DNA from: CAKSHP01 sp045636325
Lineage (GTDB): Bacteria > Bacillota > Clostridia > UBA1381 > UMGS1253
Assembly: GCA_045636325.1 (NCBI GenBank)
Contig: JAZTXH010000016.1
Coordinates: forward strand, 62,001-126,000
Length of the DNA stretch: 64,000 nt
Direction of reading: 5' to 3'
This document shows positions 51,147 through 60,160 of the stretch, one piece after another (position 1 is the first letter of the stretch; every line of letters begins with the position of its first letter). Both the position numbers and the translations under genes were made by a program. The notes beneath the pieces are model-generated. The model was not told the origin of the DNA, made no database searches, and saw only the letters and a list, made by a program, of their open reading frames with translations.

Positions 51147-52208
51147 GTGGAGCTTGGCGGCAGAAAGAGAAAAATTCTGCAGGCAATAATTGAAGATTAT
51201 ATAATAAATGCAGAACCAATCGGGTCAAGAACCATTGCCAAGCGTGATGATATGGGGCTTTCCAGTGCAACGGTAAGAAATGAAATGGCGGACCTTGAGG
51301 ATATGGGGTATCTTATTTCTCCACATACATCTTCGGGAAGAGTGCCAACCGATATGGGCTACAGATTTTATGTTAATGAGCTTATGAACAGCTATGATAT
51401 GGCAATGGCTGATGTAGTCAAGTTAAGAAGGCTTTTCAGTGCAGGAATTCTACAGCTTGATCGGCTTATCAGGCAGGCAAGCGACATTGTTTCACAGCTT
51501 ACAAGCTATACGGCAGTTGCCGTAACACCGGAGCTTAAAAAGTCGTATGTAAAGCGGTTTGAATTAGTTCCCGTTGATGAAAAATCGGCCCTTTTGGTGC
51601 TTGTTACAAATGAGGGCATTGTTAAAAATCAGCTTATAAATGTAAGTGATGATGAAATTTCATTAAGAAGACTTTCTTTGGTTTTGAATGAAAGGCTTGC
51701 AGGGCTTACCATAGAGGAAATTAATCTTAATATAATAAATGATGTGCAGAAAATGCTTGGCAGCAGCCCAGCGGTGCTTATGCCGATTTTAGAGTTTATT
51801 CATCAGTCTATAAGTGAGCTTGACGGAAGTGAAGTTTACGTTTCCGGCAGAAAAAGCATACTTGCCCATCCTGAATACAGAGATATTGGTCAGGCAAGGC
51901 AGTTTTTAGAGCTTCTGGATGATAAGGAAAGCTTAAAGCACGCTGTAGATCAAGGTGCAAAGGACGGCGGAATTGAAATTATAATTGGTAATGAAAATGA
52001 CATTGATGAAATGAAGGGCGCTTCAATTGTTACTGCTAAATATACATCAGGCGGTAAGACCATTGGTAAAATCGGTATTGTGGGACCCACCAGAATGGAT
52101 TATGCAAAAGTTGTTTCGTCACTTGATTTTATTGCAAAAAGTATGGACGGAATAGTTGATGAGCTTTATAAAGAGGAGAAAGGTAGTGTAGATAGTGGCG
52201 AAGAATAA
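51147..52208 (+). CDS. hrcA: Heat-shock repressor HrcA
   Basis: 353 residues. N-terminal winged helix: AEPIGSRTIAKRDDMGLSSA (in part), VRNEMADLEDMGYL and PHTSSGRVPTDMGYRFYV, all family signatures. GTG start with AAGGGGGGAG upstream. Represses via the CIRCE site 46 bp before its start; GroE keeps it active. Confidence 0.96.
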   Translation: MELGGRKRKILQAIIEDYIINAEPIGSRTIAKRDDMGLSSATVRNEMADLEDMGYLISPHTSSGRVPTDMGYRFYVNELMNSYDMAMADVVKLRRLFSAGILQLDRLIRQASDIVSQLTSYTAVAVTPELKKSYVKRFELVPVDEKSALLVLVTNEGIVKNQLINVSDDEISLRRLSLVLNERLAGLTIEEINLNIINDVQKMLGSSPAVLMPILEFIHQSISELDGSEVYVSGRKSILAHPEYRDIGQARQFLELLDDKESLKHAVDQGAKDGGIEIIIGNENDIDEMKGASIVTAKYTSGGKTIGKIGIVGPTRMDYAKVVSSLDFIAKSMDGIVDELYKEEKGSVDSGEE

Positions 52209-52737
52209 AAAAGATGAAGAAATAAAAAATGAAGATGTAAATGCACAAGAAAATGAAACTGAAGTTGCAGAAGAAACCGGAGAAGAAACTCAAGCGAAAG
52301 AAGATTTTGTATCAAAAGAAAAAGAACTTGAAGAAAAGTATTTGCGTCTTGCAGCAGAATATAAAAACTATCAGGCAAGAAGCCAGAGAGAAAAAGACGA
52401 GCTTTATTCAAAATCTGTTTCCGATGCAGTGGAAATGCTTTTGCCTGTTATAGACAGTGTTGAAAGGGCAGAAGGTATGGCAAAAGAGTCAAAATCTGTT
52501 GAAGATGTGTGTGCCGGTATCGAGCTTATTGCAAAAATGACAAGAGAAGCTTTTGAGAAACTTGGCGTTGAAGCTATTGAGGCTGTTGGCAAAGAGTTTG
52601 ATGCAAATGTTCACAATGCGGTTATGCATACAGATGATGACAGCGTTGGAGAAAATACAGTAGTGGAAGAATTTATGAAAGGCTATAAAATGAAAGATAA
52701 GGTTATCCGCTACAGTATGGTGAAGGTAGCAAATTAG
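52195..52737 (+). CDS. grpE: Nucleotide exchange factor GrpE
   Basis: 180 residues. Acidic low-complexity N-terminus (1-35), long coiled coil with LRLAAEYKNYQARSQREKDE, and C-terminal beta domain ending VIRYSMVKVAN. It releases ADP from DnaK. GTG start overlapping hrcA by 14 bp. Confidence 0.95.
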   Translation: MAKNKKDEEIKNEDVNAQENETEVAEETGEETQAKEDFVSKEKELEEKYLRLAAEYKNYQARSQREKDELYSKSVSDAVEMLLPVIDSVERAEGMAKESKSVEDVCAGIELIAKMTREAFEKLGVEAIEAVGKEFDANVHNAVMHTDDDSVGENTVVEEFMKGYKMKDKVIRYSMVKVAN

Positions 52738-52788
52738 GCGATTTAATTAATAAATATTTTCATTATATAATTTTAGGAGGCAATTATT

Positions 52789-54624
52789 ATGGCAAAAATT
52801 ATAGGTATTGACTTGGGCACAACAAATTCTTGTGTTGCCGTTATGGAAAACGGTGAACCGGTTGTAATTCCCAATCCCGAAGGCGGAAGAACAACACCGT
52901 CAGTTGTAGCACTTGCAAAAAACGGTGAAAGACTTGTTGGTGAAGTTGCAAAAAGACAGGCAATCACAAATCCTGATGACACTATCATGTCAATAAAGCG
53001 TGATATGGGTACAGACAGAAAGGTGAGTCTTGGAGATAAAACATATTCTCCTACAGAAATTTCTGCAATGACACTTCAGAAATTAAAGGCAGATGCAGAG
53101 CGTTACCTTGGCGAGACAGTTTCTCAGGCAGTTATAACTGTTCCTGCATATTTTTCTGATTCACAGAGACAGGCAACAAAGGATGCAGGTAAAATTGCAG
53201 GCCTTGAGGTGCTTCGTATTATAAACGAGCCTACAGCTGCTGCGCTTGCTTACGGACTTGGCACAGATAATGACCACAAGATTATGGTTTATGACCTTGG
53301 TGGCGGTACATTTGACGTATCAATTCTTGAAATCGGCGATGGTACATTTGAGGTGTTGGCAACAAGCGGTAACAATCGTCTTGGTGGCGATGACTTTGAT
53401 GAAAAAGTTATGACATACCTTGCTGATGAATTTAAAAAGGAAACAGGCATTGACCTAAGGGCTGACAAAATGGCGGTGCAGAGATTAAAGGATGCTGCCG
53501 AGAAAGCAAAGAAAGAGCTTTCAGGCGTAATGAGCACAAATATCAATCTGCCCTTTATTTCAGTTGACCAGACAGGTCCTAAGCATTTGGATATTACACT
53601 TACAAGAGCTAAGTTTGATGAGCTTACAGCTGATTTGGTTGAAAAAACAATGGAGCCTGTAAGAAATGCAATGAGCGATGCAGGCGTAAGCACAGCTGAT
53701 ATTGCAAAAGTGTTGATGGTTGGAGGTTCTTCAAGAATTCCTGCTGTTCAGGAAGCTGTAAGAAAAATCGTTGGAAAAGAGCCTGACAATGGTATTAACC
53801 CCGATGAATGTGTTGCTATAGGTGCGGCCATTCAGGGAGGTGTTTTAGGCGGTGAAGTAAATGACCTTTTACTTTTAGACGTTACACCACTTTCGCTTGG
53901 TCTTGAAACCCTTGGTGGCGTTTGTACAAGACTTATTGAAAGAAACACAACAATTCCCGTTCAGAAGACTCAGGTGTTCTCAACTGCGGCTGATAATCAG
54001 ACAAGTGTTGAAATTCATGTTCTTCAGGGTGAGCGCGAAATGGCGGCACACAATAAAACTCTTGGAAGATTTTCACTTACCGGAATTCCACCTGCGCCCA
54101 GAGGCGTACCTCAGATTGAGGTTAAATTTGACATAGACAGAAATGGTATAGTTCATGTATCTGCAAAGGATTTAGGTACAGGTAATGAGCAGGATATCAC
54201 AATTACAGCAAGCTCAAATCTTTCCGATGAAGAAATCGACAGAGCGGTTAAAGAGGCTGAACAGTTTGCAGCGGAAGACAAAGCAAAGAAAGAAGAAGCT
54301 GAAATCAGAAATAGTGCAGACACTATGGTGTATCAAAGTGAAAAGGCATTAAATGATGTAGGCGATAAATTAGACCCTGCAGATAAGAGTGAAGCGGAAG
54401 CAAAAATAAGCGCACTTAAGGATGCTATTGCATCTAACGATACTGCGAAAATGAAAGTTGCAACAGATGACCTTACGGCAAAATTAAATGAAATTATGCA
54501 AAAGGTATACGCTCAGGCTGCTCCTCAGGGCGGCGCTCCCGGAGCTGATATGGGAGGCAATGCCGGCGATGCAGGATTTGACAACACAGTTGATGCTGAT
54601 TACAACGTTGTTGATGAACAGTAA
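52789..54624 (+). CDS. dnaK: Chaperone DnaK
   Basis: 611 residues. IIGIDLGTTNSCVAVMENG, YDLGGGTFDVSILEIGDG and VGGSSRIPAVQEAV are the Hsp70 signatures; the substrate domain and a Gly/Ala-rich tail ending YNVVDEQ follow. AGGAGG precedes the ATG. Third gene of the hrcA operon. Confidence 0.98.
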   Translation: MAKIIGIDLGTTNSCVAVMENGEPVVIPNPEGGRTTPSVVALAKNGERLVGEVAKRQAITNPDDTIMSIKRDMGTDRKVSLGDKTYSPTEISAMTLQKLKADAERYLGETVSQAVITVPAYFSDSQRQATKDAGKIAGLEVLRIINEPTAAALAYGLGTDNDHKIMVYDLGGGTFDVSILEIGDGTFEVLATSGNNRLGGDDFDEKVMTYLADEFKKETGIDLRADKMAVQRLKDAAEKAKKELSGVMSTNINLPFISVDQTGPKHLDITLTRAKFDELTADLVEKTMEPVRNAMSDAGVSTADIAKVLMVGGSSRIPAVQEAVRKIVGKEPDNGINPDECVAIGAAIQGGVLGGEVNDLLLLDVTPLSLGLETLGGVCTRLIERNTTIPVQKTQVFSTAADNQTSVEIHVLQGEREMAAHNKTLGRFSLTGIPPAPRGVPQIEVKFDIDRNGIVHVSAKDLGTGNEQDITITASSNLSDEEIDRAVKEAEQFAAEDKAKKEEAEIRNSADTMVYQSEKALNDVGDKLDPADKSEAEAKISALKDAIASNDTAKMKVATDDLTAKLNEIMQKVYAQAAPQGGAPGADMGGNAGDAGFDNTVDADYNVVDEQ

Positions 54625-54642
54625 GGTTTAAACGGATATTTC

Positions 54643-54672
54643 AGGGCGGAGATTATAATTTTCCGCCCTTTA
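54643..54672 (+). terminator. Terminator after dnaK
   Basis: AGGGCGGA pairs with TCCGCCCT; the following T-run is short (TTTAAT). Confidence 0.65.
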
Positions 54673-54729
54673 ATACCGCTTTTGAATAGGCTATATGTTT
54701 TAAGTCACAATATGTTTACATAAATTTGA

Positions 54730-54758
54730 TTGAAATATTTTATGAAATGTGTTAGAAT
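54730..54758 (+). promoter_or_regulatory. Promoter of dnaJ
   Basis: TTGAAA (54730-54735), 17-bp spacer, TAGAAT (54753-54758). No CIRCE is present, so dnaJ is not obviously under HrcA. Confidence 0.65.
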
Positions 54759-54790
54759 AATACCTATCCATTATTAAAGGAGTTTGTAAA

Positions 54791-55936
54791 GTGGCAGAAA
54801 AGCGAGATTATTATGAAGTACTTGGCGTTTCAAAGGGTGCTTCTGACGATGAAATAAAAAAAGCATACAGACAGGCGGCAAAGAAATATCATCCTGACCT
54901 GAATCCGGGAAAGGAAAAGGAAGCTGAGGAAAAATTTAAAGAAGTTAACGAGGCTTATGATGTTTTGAAAGATCCTGAAAAAAAACAGAGGTATGACCAG
55001 TTCGGGCATGCGGGGGTTGACCCATCATATGGTGGCGGTGCAAGCTATGGAGGCGGATTTGGCGGCTTTGATATGGGCGATATTTTTGACACTTTCTTTG
55101 GTGGAGGCTTTGGAGGAAGGAGCCAAGGCAGCGCTAGAAGAAACGGTCCGAGAAAGGGAAAAGATATTCAGCAGAATATTCAGATTACCTTTGAAGAGGC
55201 AGCGTTTGGTGTTAAAAAAGAAGTTACCATATACAGAATGGAAACTTGTAAAACATGTAACGGAAGCAAGGCGAAGCCGGGCACAAGCCCTGCAAGGTGT
55301 GGTGTGTGTGGTGGTTCGGGGCAGGTGAGAACAACACAGAGAACGCCTTTCGGCAGTTTTCAGTCAACGTCTACATGCAGTCAGTGTAATGGTGCAGGTG
55401 AGGTAATAAACACTCCCTGTAATGATTGTCACGGCACAGGTCAAATTCGTCATCAACGCAAGATAGAAGTTAATATTCCTGCAGGTATTGATAATGACCA
55501 GACAATTTCCATACGCGGTGAAGGAAGCTCCGGAATAAAGGGCGGTCCTCATGGTGATTTATACATTACGGTTAACGTTTTAAAACACGAAATATTTACA
55601 AGACGGGGCTTTGATGTGGTATTGGAAATGCCTATAAGCTTTACCTCGGCGGCTTTGGGGGATACTCTTCGTGTGCCGACACTTGATGGCGAGGTTGAAT
55701 ATAAAATTCCTGAGGGAACGCAAACGGGAACAGTATTCAAGTTTAAAGGAAAAGGTATAACACGTCTGCAGTCAAAGGGCAGGGGCGACCAGTATGTTAA
55801 AGTTAATGTGGAGGTGCCTAAAGGGCTTAGCGAAAAGCAGAAAGCTCTTTTAAGAGAATTTGAAGCCCTTGATAACGGAAATAATCAGGCAAAAAGCAAA
55901 TTTTTTGAAATGCTTAATAGATTTAAAAAGAAATAA
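54791..55936 (+). CDS. dnaJ: Chaperone DnaJ
   Basis: 381 residues. J domain with AYRQAAKKYHPDLNPG (HPD), Gly/Phe-rich linker (75-110), four CxxCxGxG zinc motifs (CKTCNGS, CGVCGGSG, CSQCNGAG, CNDCHGTG) and the C-terminal substrate domains. Stimulates DnaK ATPase. GTG start; AAAGGAG upstream. Carries its own promoter. Confidence 0.97.
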   Translation: MAEKRDYYEVLGVSKGASDDEIKKAYRQAAKKYHPDLNPGKEKEAEEKFKEVNEAYDVLKDPEKKQRYDQFGHAGVDPSYGGGASYGGGFGGFDMGDIFDTFFGGGFGGRSQGSARRNGPRKGKDIQQNIQITFEEAAFGVKKEVTIYRMETCKTCNGSKAKPGTSPARCGVCGGSGQVRTTQRTPFGSFQSTSTCSQCNGAGEVINTPCNDCHGTGQIRHQRKIEVNIPAGIDNDQTISIRGEGSSGIKGGPHGDLYITVNVLKHEIFTRRGFDVVLEMPISFTSAALGDTLRVPTLDGEVEYKIPEGTQTGTVFKFKGKGITRLQSKGRGDQYVKVNVEVPKGLSEKQKALLREFEALDNGNNQAKSKFFEMLNRFKKK

Positions 55937-56062
55937 ATTAAACAAAAGTGCCTTAAACTTATACAAGATTATGCAATTTTTTGTTATTTAAGTTAAATAG
56001 ATTCAATGTGAGATAATTCCATTGCTTAGCAATATTTTTCACACGACAAAGGCATATTTCAC

Positions 56063-56096
56063 AAAAAAAAGACTATTATGAAGAATAGTCTTTTTT
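56063..56096 (-). terminator. Terminator of tRNA-Arg
   Basis: GACTATT/AATAGTC stem with flanking A8 and T7, directly 3' of the tRNA on the minus strand. Confidence 0.85.
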
Positions 56097-56173
56097 TGGC
56101 GCACCCGATGCGATTCGAACGCACGACCTACAGAGTCGGAGTCTGTCACTCTATCCAGCTGAGCTACGGGCGC
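56097..56173 (-). tRNA. tRNA-Arg (anticodon CCG)
   Basis: 77 nt with CCA on the minus strand. Acceptor GCGCCCG/CGGGTGC, anticodon loop CTCCGAC and T-loop GCGTTCGAATCGC. Confidence 0.96.
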
Positions 56174-56191
56174 ATATTTAATTTGCCACAG

Positions 56192-56224
56192 AAAAAAGCG
56201 GATACTCATATTTAAAGCATCCGC
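56192..56224 (-). terminator. Terminator of the 39-residue peptide gene
   Basis: On the minus strand GCGGAT(G)C ... G(T)ATCCGC is followed by six T. Confidence 0.8.
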
Positions 56225-56250
56225 AAATTTCTTACGTATTAAACGAAAAA

Positions 56251-56370
56251 TTAAAGGTCGCCACAATCTTCAATTCCGCTAAAGGCAGCATCGCCACCAA
56301 ACAAGAAAGACAACATAATCTCTTCATCAAATGATACAACCTCAACAGTAGGAGTTTCATACTTTCTCAT
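56251..56370 (-). CDS. Unknown 39-residue peptide
   Basis: Starts MRKYETPTVEVVSFDEEIML and ends with AAFSGIEDCGDL; acidic, one Cys. AAAGGTG lies upstream. It has a perfect SigA-type promoter and its own terminator, so it is a dedicated short gene. The opening resembles short clostridial peptides beginning MK-YE-P whose role is unknown, and loosely the peptide at 21858. A precursor peptide is conceivable, but no maturase is adjacent. Confidence 0.65.
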   Translation of the reverse strand: MRKYETPTVEVVSFDEEIMLSFLFGGDAAFSGIEDCGDL

Positions 56371-56420
56371 ATAATAACGCACCTTTCTTAACAAAATTCC
56401 AAATATAAATTCATGATATC

Positions 56421-56449
56421 ATTATACTAGAAAAATTAATGATTGTCAA
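56421..56449 (-). promoter_or_regulatory. Promoter of the 39-residue peptide gene
   Basis: Minus strand TTGACA (56444-56449), 17-bp spacer, TATAAT (56421-56426). Confidence 0.88.
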
Positions 56450-56952
56450 CAATTTTAAAAAATTTTTTCTGTTGCAAGTTTTTTGCAAAGAGTGTTTTTA
56501 ATATCAATAGAGATATATTTTATTTTTTTGCAGTTATGATATGGTAAAAATTGCACCTTTTCAAAGTTTTAAAGTTTTGTCATACACTCTGTCTTTTTTG
56601 TTATTTTAATGGCATTTACTTTGGGGCGCAAAGGGGGGATACATCCTTTTAAATCAATATATAAAAGATTGTCTAAAGTAATTTTGTTAGTATTTTCGGT
56701 GTATTTAATATGTATATTTTTGTCAATTGATTTTAAGTCGTATAAATATATATGTGTAGGGCATAACTTTATTAAGCGCTTCTCGGTTTACAAAACCGCA
56801 AGTATCAGCAGATATATAGTTTTATTAAGCTTTTTTAAACAATGGCGAACAATCAGCGCGGATAAGGCATTCTCATACTAAAAGGGTTACCAATACCTGA
56901 TGCTTCGTAAAACTTTTTATCCTCGCGAAACTTAAGTATAAGAAAATCTATA
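56450..56952. other. Gene-poor stretch beside the activase remnant
   Basis: No convincing gene. A plus-strand frame at 56609-56881 (90 codons) lacks a ribosome site and any recognisable content. On the minus strand a 46-codon frame ending near 56864 (MSLQTLKLYGAKTDIDF...) lies in another frame right after the activase remnant and may be more gene debris. Confidence 0.4.
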
Positions 56953-57261
56953 TCAGTTTTTGCTCCATATAGCTTCAGTGTTTGCAAAGACATATATCTT
57001 CTTGTTTTCAGAAGACTGTGGATTTTTCTCTTGGAAATTTATGTGCTTAGTATTCAATTGTGTGGGTATCGCACCATTTTTGCATTCACTGCATTTTATG
57101 AATTTATGCTTTGTGTATAAAAGTCGAGGATAAACGCTTATGATTTCAGGATTGTTACACCATGCAATTTTAAGGGAAAACGCATAAAAAAACACAGTTG
57201 TTCTGATGCTGCCGCCGTCATGTATAGCAAAGGACTTTATATCGCAAATAAGAGTTTCCAA
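56953..57261 (-). pseudogene. Remnant of a glycyl-radical-enzyme activating protein
   Basis: 102 codons. The N-terminus ICDIKSFAIHDGGSIRTTVFF matches the IKRFAIHDGPGIRTTVFLKGCPLRCKWCHNPES signature of PFL-activase-type radical SAM proteins; AWCNNPEIIS continues the match. The CxxxCxxC motif keeps only its last Cys, and the gene stops after about a third of the normal length of 300. No ribosome site precedes its TTG. A non-functional relic; no glycyl radical enzyme is nearby. Confidence 0.65.
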
Positions 57262-57364
57262 TTTTTTAAACGCTAATTATTTATATTATAATTATAAATG
57301 CAAAGTTAAAAAAGGCAATGCATAATTCAATTAAGATGTGCAATCCTTAAATTAAAGATATTTA

Positions 57365-57403
57365 TTTTCACCGGCATAACCCTACAGAGCATGCCGGTGA
57401 AAA
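57365..57403. terminator. Terminator hairpin after the YtxH-like gene
   Basis: Perfect 13-bp stem TTTTCACCGGCAT / ATGCCGGTGAAAA. Confidence 0.7.
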
Positions 57404-57415
57404 ATGCTAAGAATT

Positions 57416-57583
57416 TTAATGCGGAAGAACATCGCGCATAGCGCGTTTCATATCGTTTACCATATATCCGGCTTTTCTTGCGGCGCGTTTGCGTTGCTTT
57501 GGAGTTATGGGGTCTAATATAATAGCTATGGTTGCGCCTGCAAGTGCACCGGCAATTGCTCCCTTAAAAAAACCTGTCCGCAT
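57416..57583 (-). CDS. Small YtxH-like membrane protein
   Basis: 55 residues. Start ATG at 57583 with AAGGAGGG upstream. Gly/Ala-rich membrane segment (GAIAGALAGATIAIILD) followed by a basic helix (PKQRKRAARKAGYMVNDMKR). YtxH-type proteins are small stress-associated membrane proteins; the match is by profile only. Confidence 0.65.
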   Translation of the reverse strand: MRTGFFKGAIAGALAGATIAIILDPITPKQRKRAARKAGYMVNDMKRAMRDVLPH

Positions 57584-57710
57584 AAACTTACCCTCCTTTT
57601 TTAAAAATTGCAAATCTTTCTTGACTGCAGTATTATTATGTGTCTCATAAGAAGAATTAAACTTTTAAAATCTGGCTTAAATGCAAGAAAGAAGCAGATG
57701 TAAATTTTTA

Positions 57711-57739
57711 TTGACTTATGTTTATTTGTATGTTAGAAT
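57711..57739 (+). promoter_or_regulatory. Promoter of the gene at 57764
   Basis: TTGACT (57711-57716), 17-bp spacer, TAGAAT (57734-57739). Confidence 0.75.
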
Positions 57740-57763
57740 GTGGGTATGGGGGAGGTGAATGGT

Positions 57764-58243
57764 ATGAACGAAAGTGTAGCAGTTGCAGGCGGTGTTTTTG
57801 GTGGCCTTGCGGCATTGATTTTAGGGCTGGTGGGTTTTGTTTTTGTTTTATTGTGGTTTGTCGGCACCGGTGTTATTCACAATAAGCTTTGCTGGAAGCA
57901 TCCGAATCTTTTTCCTGTTTTGACTATTTTGTTGTTTTTTGTAAATCCCATCGGAATTATGATTTCTGTTTTTGCAATCAGTGCAAAAAGCAATAAGATG
58001 AGAGAAGAGGCATATAACAGTATGATTGCTGACCCGTCAGACAGAAGGGTGGATGAGCTTATTGAATTTCTCAACAGGTACAAGTGCCCTAACGACCCCA
58101 ATTCGTGGCACCGCTTAAGAGGTGTGTGGTATGCTTGTAATCAGAGTGATAATATAAGTGTGGCTAAAAAGGAAGAGCTAAAAACATTTCTTCTCATGCA
58201 GGGATTGTACTTAAACAGAGATGAGGCTCAGATAAAACACTGA
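57764..58243 (+). CDS. Unknown membrane protein
   Basis: 159 residues; ATG at 57764 with GGGGGAGGTG upstream. Two membrane helices in the first 75 residues separated by HNKLCWKHPNLFPV, then a soluble helical tail (about 80-159). No family recognised. Confidence 0.7.
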   Translation: MNESVAVAGGVFGGLAALILGLVGFVFVLLWFVGTGVIHNKLCWKHPNLFPVLTILLFFVNPIGIMISVFAISAKSNKMREEAYNSMIADPSDRRVDELIEFLNRYKCPNDPNSWHRLRGVWYACNQSDNISVAKKEELKTFLLMQGLYLNRDEAQIKH

Positions 58244-58262
58244 ATCAAAAAAGAGTAGTGTG

Positions 58263-58291
58263 TTGACAAGCAATTGAAAATATGTTATAAT
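58263..58291 (+). promoter_or_regulatory. Promoter of mazG
   Basis: TTGACA (58263-58268), 17-bp spacer, TATAAT (58286-58291). Confidence 0.85.
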
Positions 58292-58340
58292 GTAGAAAAG
58301 CTTTTAAAATTACATAAAACTTCTGAAAGGGTACATTATT

Positions 58341-59063
58341 ATGAATAGAGAGAAATATACTATAGATGATTTATTAATGATAATGAAAAAACTCAGAAGT
58401 GATAACGGCTGCCCGTGGGACAGGGCGCAGACTCATGATTCCATTAAAAGCAGCATGATAGAAGAGAGCTATGAGGTAATTGATGCTATTGATAAGCATG
58501 ATGATAAAATGATGGCAAACGAGCTTGGGGATTTGCTTTTGCAGATTGTGTTCCATTCTGAAATTGCATCGGAGCGGGGCAAATTTGATTTTTTGGATGT
58601 AACTGACGAAATTTCAAGAAAGCTTATAAGCCGTCACAGTCATGTTTTTGGCAGTGACAGTGCCGGCGATGCTGAAACGGTGTTGGATTTGTGGGATAAA
58701 AACAAAAAAGAAGAAAAAGGCTTTTTATCCGCTACTGACACTTTAAGGGATGTTCCGGAGTCATTTGCGTCACTTATGAGAGCTCAGAAGGTTTTAAAAA
58801 GAGCTAAGAAAAGCGGTATGGAGTTTTCACCTGACTTTGGAAATGAAGAAGACATTTTAAACAGTATTATTGAATGTGCTTCTGATATGAAAAAAGACAT
58901 AGCAAACGGTGCAGATGGTGAAGATGGGCTTAAAAAACTTCTTTTGCTGAATGCGGCGCTTGGCATGGTAATAGGTAAAGAATGCGAAATATTGCTTAAA
59001 AAGTCAGTTGATGAGTTTATTGAAAAGTTTAGCGTTTTAGAGCAAGTTGCACAACAAAATTAA
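58341..59063 (+). CDS. mazG: Nucleoside triphosphate pyrophosphohydrolase MazG
   Basis: 240 residues. LRSDNGCPWDRAQTHDSIK then EESYEVIDAID and ELGDLLLQIVFHSEIA (EExxE and ExxD metal motifs), plus SRHSHVFG. It hydrolyses NTPs and dNTPs to monophosphates in nucleotide-pool cleaning. Usual neighbour of hup and rqcP in Firmicutes. Confidence 0.95.
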   Translation: MNREKYTIDDLLMIMKKLRSDNGCPWDRAQTHDSIKSSMIEESYEVIDAIDKHDDKMMANELGDLLLQIVFHSEIASERGKFDFLDVTDEISRKLISRHSHVFGSDSAGDAETVLDLWDKNKKEEKGFLSATDTLRDVPESFASLMRAQKVLKRAKKSGMEFSPDFGNEEDILNSIIECASDMKKDIANGADGEDGLKKLLLLNAALGMVIGKECEILLKKSVDEFIEKFSVLEQVAQQN

Positions 59064-59217
59064 AAGTTTTTGTGTAAAATGCACTCAAAAAACTGTAAGA
59101 TGTCCATAAAATAAGGTTTTTTTTGAAAAAATAAAAAAGTTTTTTGAAAAAAATAAAGGATTTTAAAAAAGGGCATAGAATTTTATATCTGTCAATATTT
59201 TTAGGAGGTAATATATA

Positions 59218-59490
59218 ATGAACAAAGCAGAATTAATTGCAAACGTTGCTGCGACAGCAGGGTTGACAAAAAAAGATGCAGAAAAGGCTATTAACGCATT
59301 TATTGAGAACGTTGAAGGCGCACTAAAGAAGGGTGACAAAGTTCAGTTAGTTGGTTTCGGTACTTTTGAAGTTCGTGAAATCGCTGAAAGAACAGGCAGA
59401 AACCCCGCAACAGGTAAAGAAATTAAGATTCCTGCTTGCAAGAAACCCGCTTTCAAAGTTGGTCAGGGTCTAAAGAACGCTCTTAACTAA
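59218..59490 (+). CDS. hup: DNA-binding protein HU
   Basis: 90 residues. MNKAELIANVAATAGLTKKD start and the DNA-binding arm GRNPATGKEIKIPACKKPAF. Nucleoid architectural protein. AGGAGG precedes the ATG. Confidence 0.97.
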   Translation: MNKAELIANVAATAGLTKKDAEKAINAFIENVEGALKKGDKVQLVGFGTFEVREIAERTGRNPATGKEIKIPACKKPAFKVGQGLKNALN

Positions 59491-59499
59491 TTAAGAAAA

Positions 59500-59535
59500 A
59501 AGACTGTTCCGTATAAAATGCGGAGCAGTTTTTTT
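59500..59535 (+). terminator. Terminator after hup
   Basis: GACTGTTCCG pairs with CGGAGCAGTT, followed by seven T. Confidence 0.85.
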
Positions 59536-59566
59536 GTTAATACAAAAGGTATAAAAGGAGAAAAAT

Positions 59567-59806
59567 ATGAGACTTGATAAATATTTAAAGATATCACGGC
59601 TTATAAAGAGGCGCAGTGTGGCAAATGAGGCTTGTGATACGGGCAGAATTTATGTAAATGGTAAAGTTTGCAAAGCATCCTACGATGTTAAGGTAGATGA
59701 TATTATTGAAATACACTTTGGCGAAAAAATTGTTAAAGCAAAGGTTTTAAAGGTGGTCGAGCATGCTTTAAAAGACGATGCCGCACTTATGTATGAAATT
59801 CTGTAG
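59567..59806 (+). CDS. rqcP: S4-domain protein RqcP
   Basis: 79 residues. MRLDKYLKISRLIKRRSVAN and GRIYVNGKVCKASYDVKVDD form the S4 RNA-binding fold. RqcP assists RqcH in alanine tailing of stalled nascent chains. AAAAGGAG precedes the ATG; conserved before yabP. Confidence 0.93.
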   Translation: MRLDKYLKISRLIKRRSVANEACDTGRIYVNGKVCKASYDVKVDDIIEIHFGEKIVKAKVLKVVEHALKDDAALMYEIL

Positions 59807-59882
59807 TTCTAAAAATAATATGTCTTCATATATTTATAATACTAAAAAAAGCTACTGTTTATGTGGCAGATTGGAGACATAT

Positions 59883-60155
59883 ATGGCAAGCTTAGCTGAA
59901 AATGAAAGACATAGCTTAACTATGGAAAACAGAAACCGCGTTTTTATAACCGGCGCTACAGAACTTGAAAACTTTGAAGAAAAAAATATGACAATTAAAA
60001 CTACTATGGGACTTCTTTTTTTAAAGGGCGAAGATATGCATATTATCAAATTTGACACTGATGCAGGAGAAATCGTGATTGAAGGTGAATTTGATGCGGC
60101 AGAATATGCTGAAAGTGACGGAAAGGGCAGCTTTTTATCCAGGCTGTTTGGGTAA
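59883..60155 (+). CDS. yabP: Sporulation protein YabP
   Basis: 90 residues. ERHSLTMENRNRVFITGATE and MTIKTTMGLLFLKGEDMHI match the YabP/YqfC family. Start ATG at 59883, GGAGA 5 bp upstream. The pair yabP-yabQ is needed for sporulation in Bacillus (cortex formation). Confidence 0.9.
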   Translation: MASLAENERHSLTMENRNRVFITGATELENFEEKNMTIKTTMGLLFLKGEDMHIIKFDTDAGEIVIEGEFDAAEYAESDGKGSFLSRLFG

Positions 60156-60160
60156 GGTTT

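Noticed and set aside
56609..56881. Plus-strand frame of 90 codons with a hydrophobic segment
   Set aside because: No ribosome site, no promoter, overlaps likely debris on the other strand, and no recognisable content.
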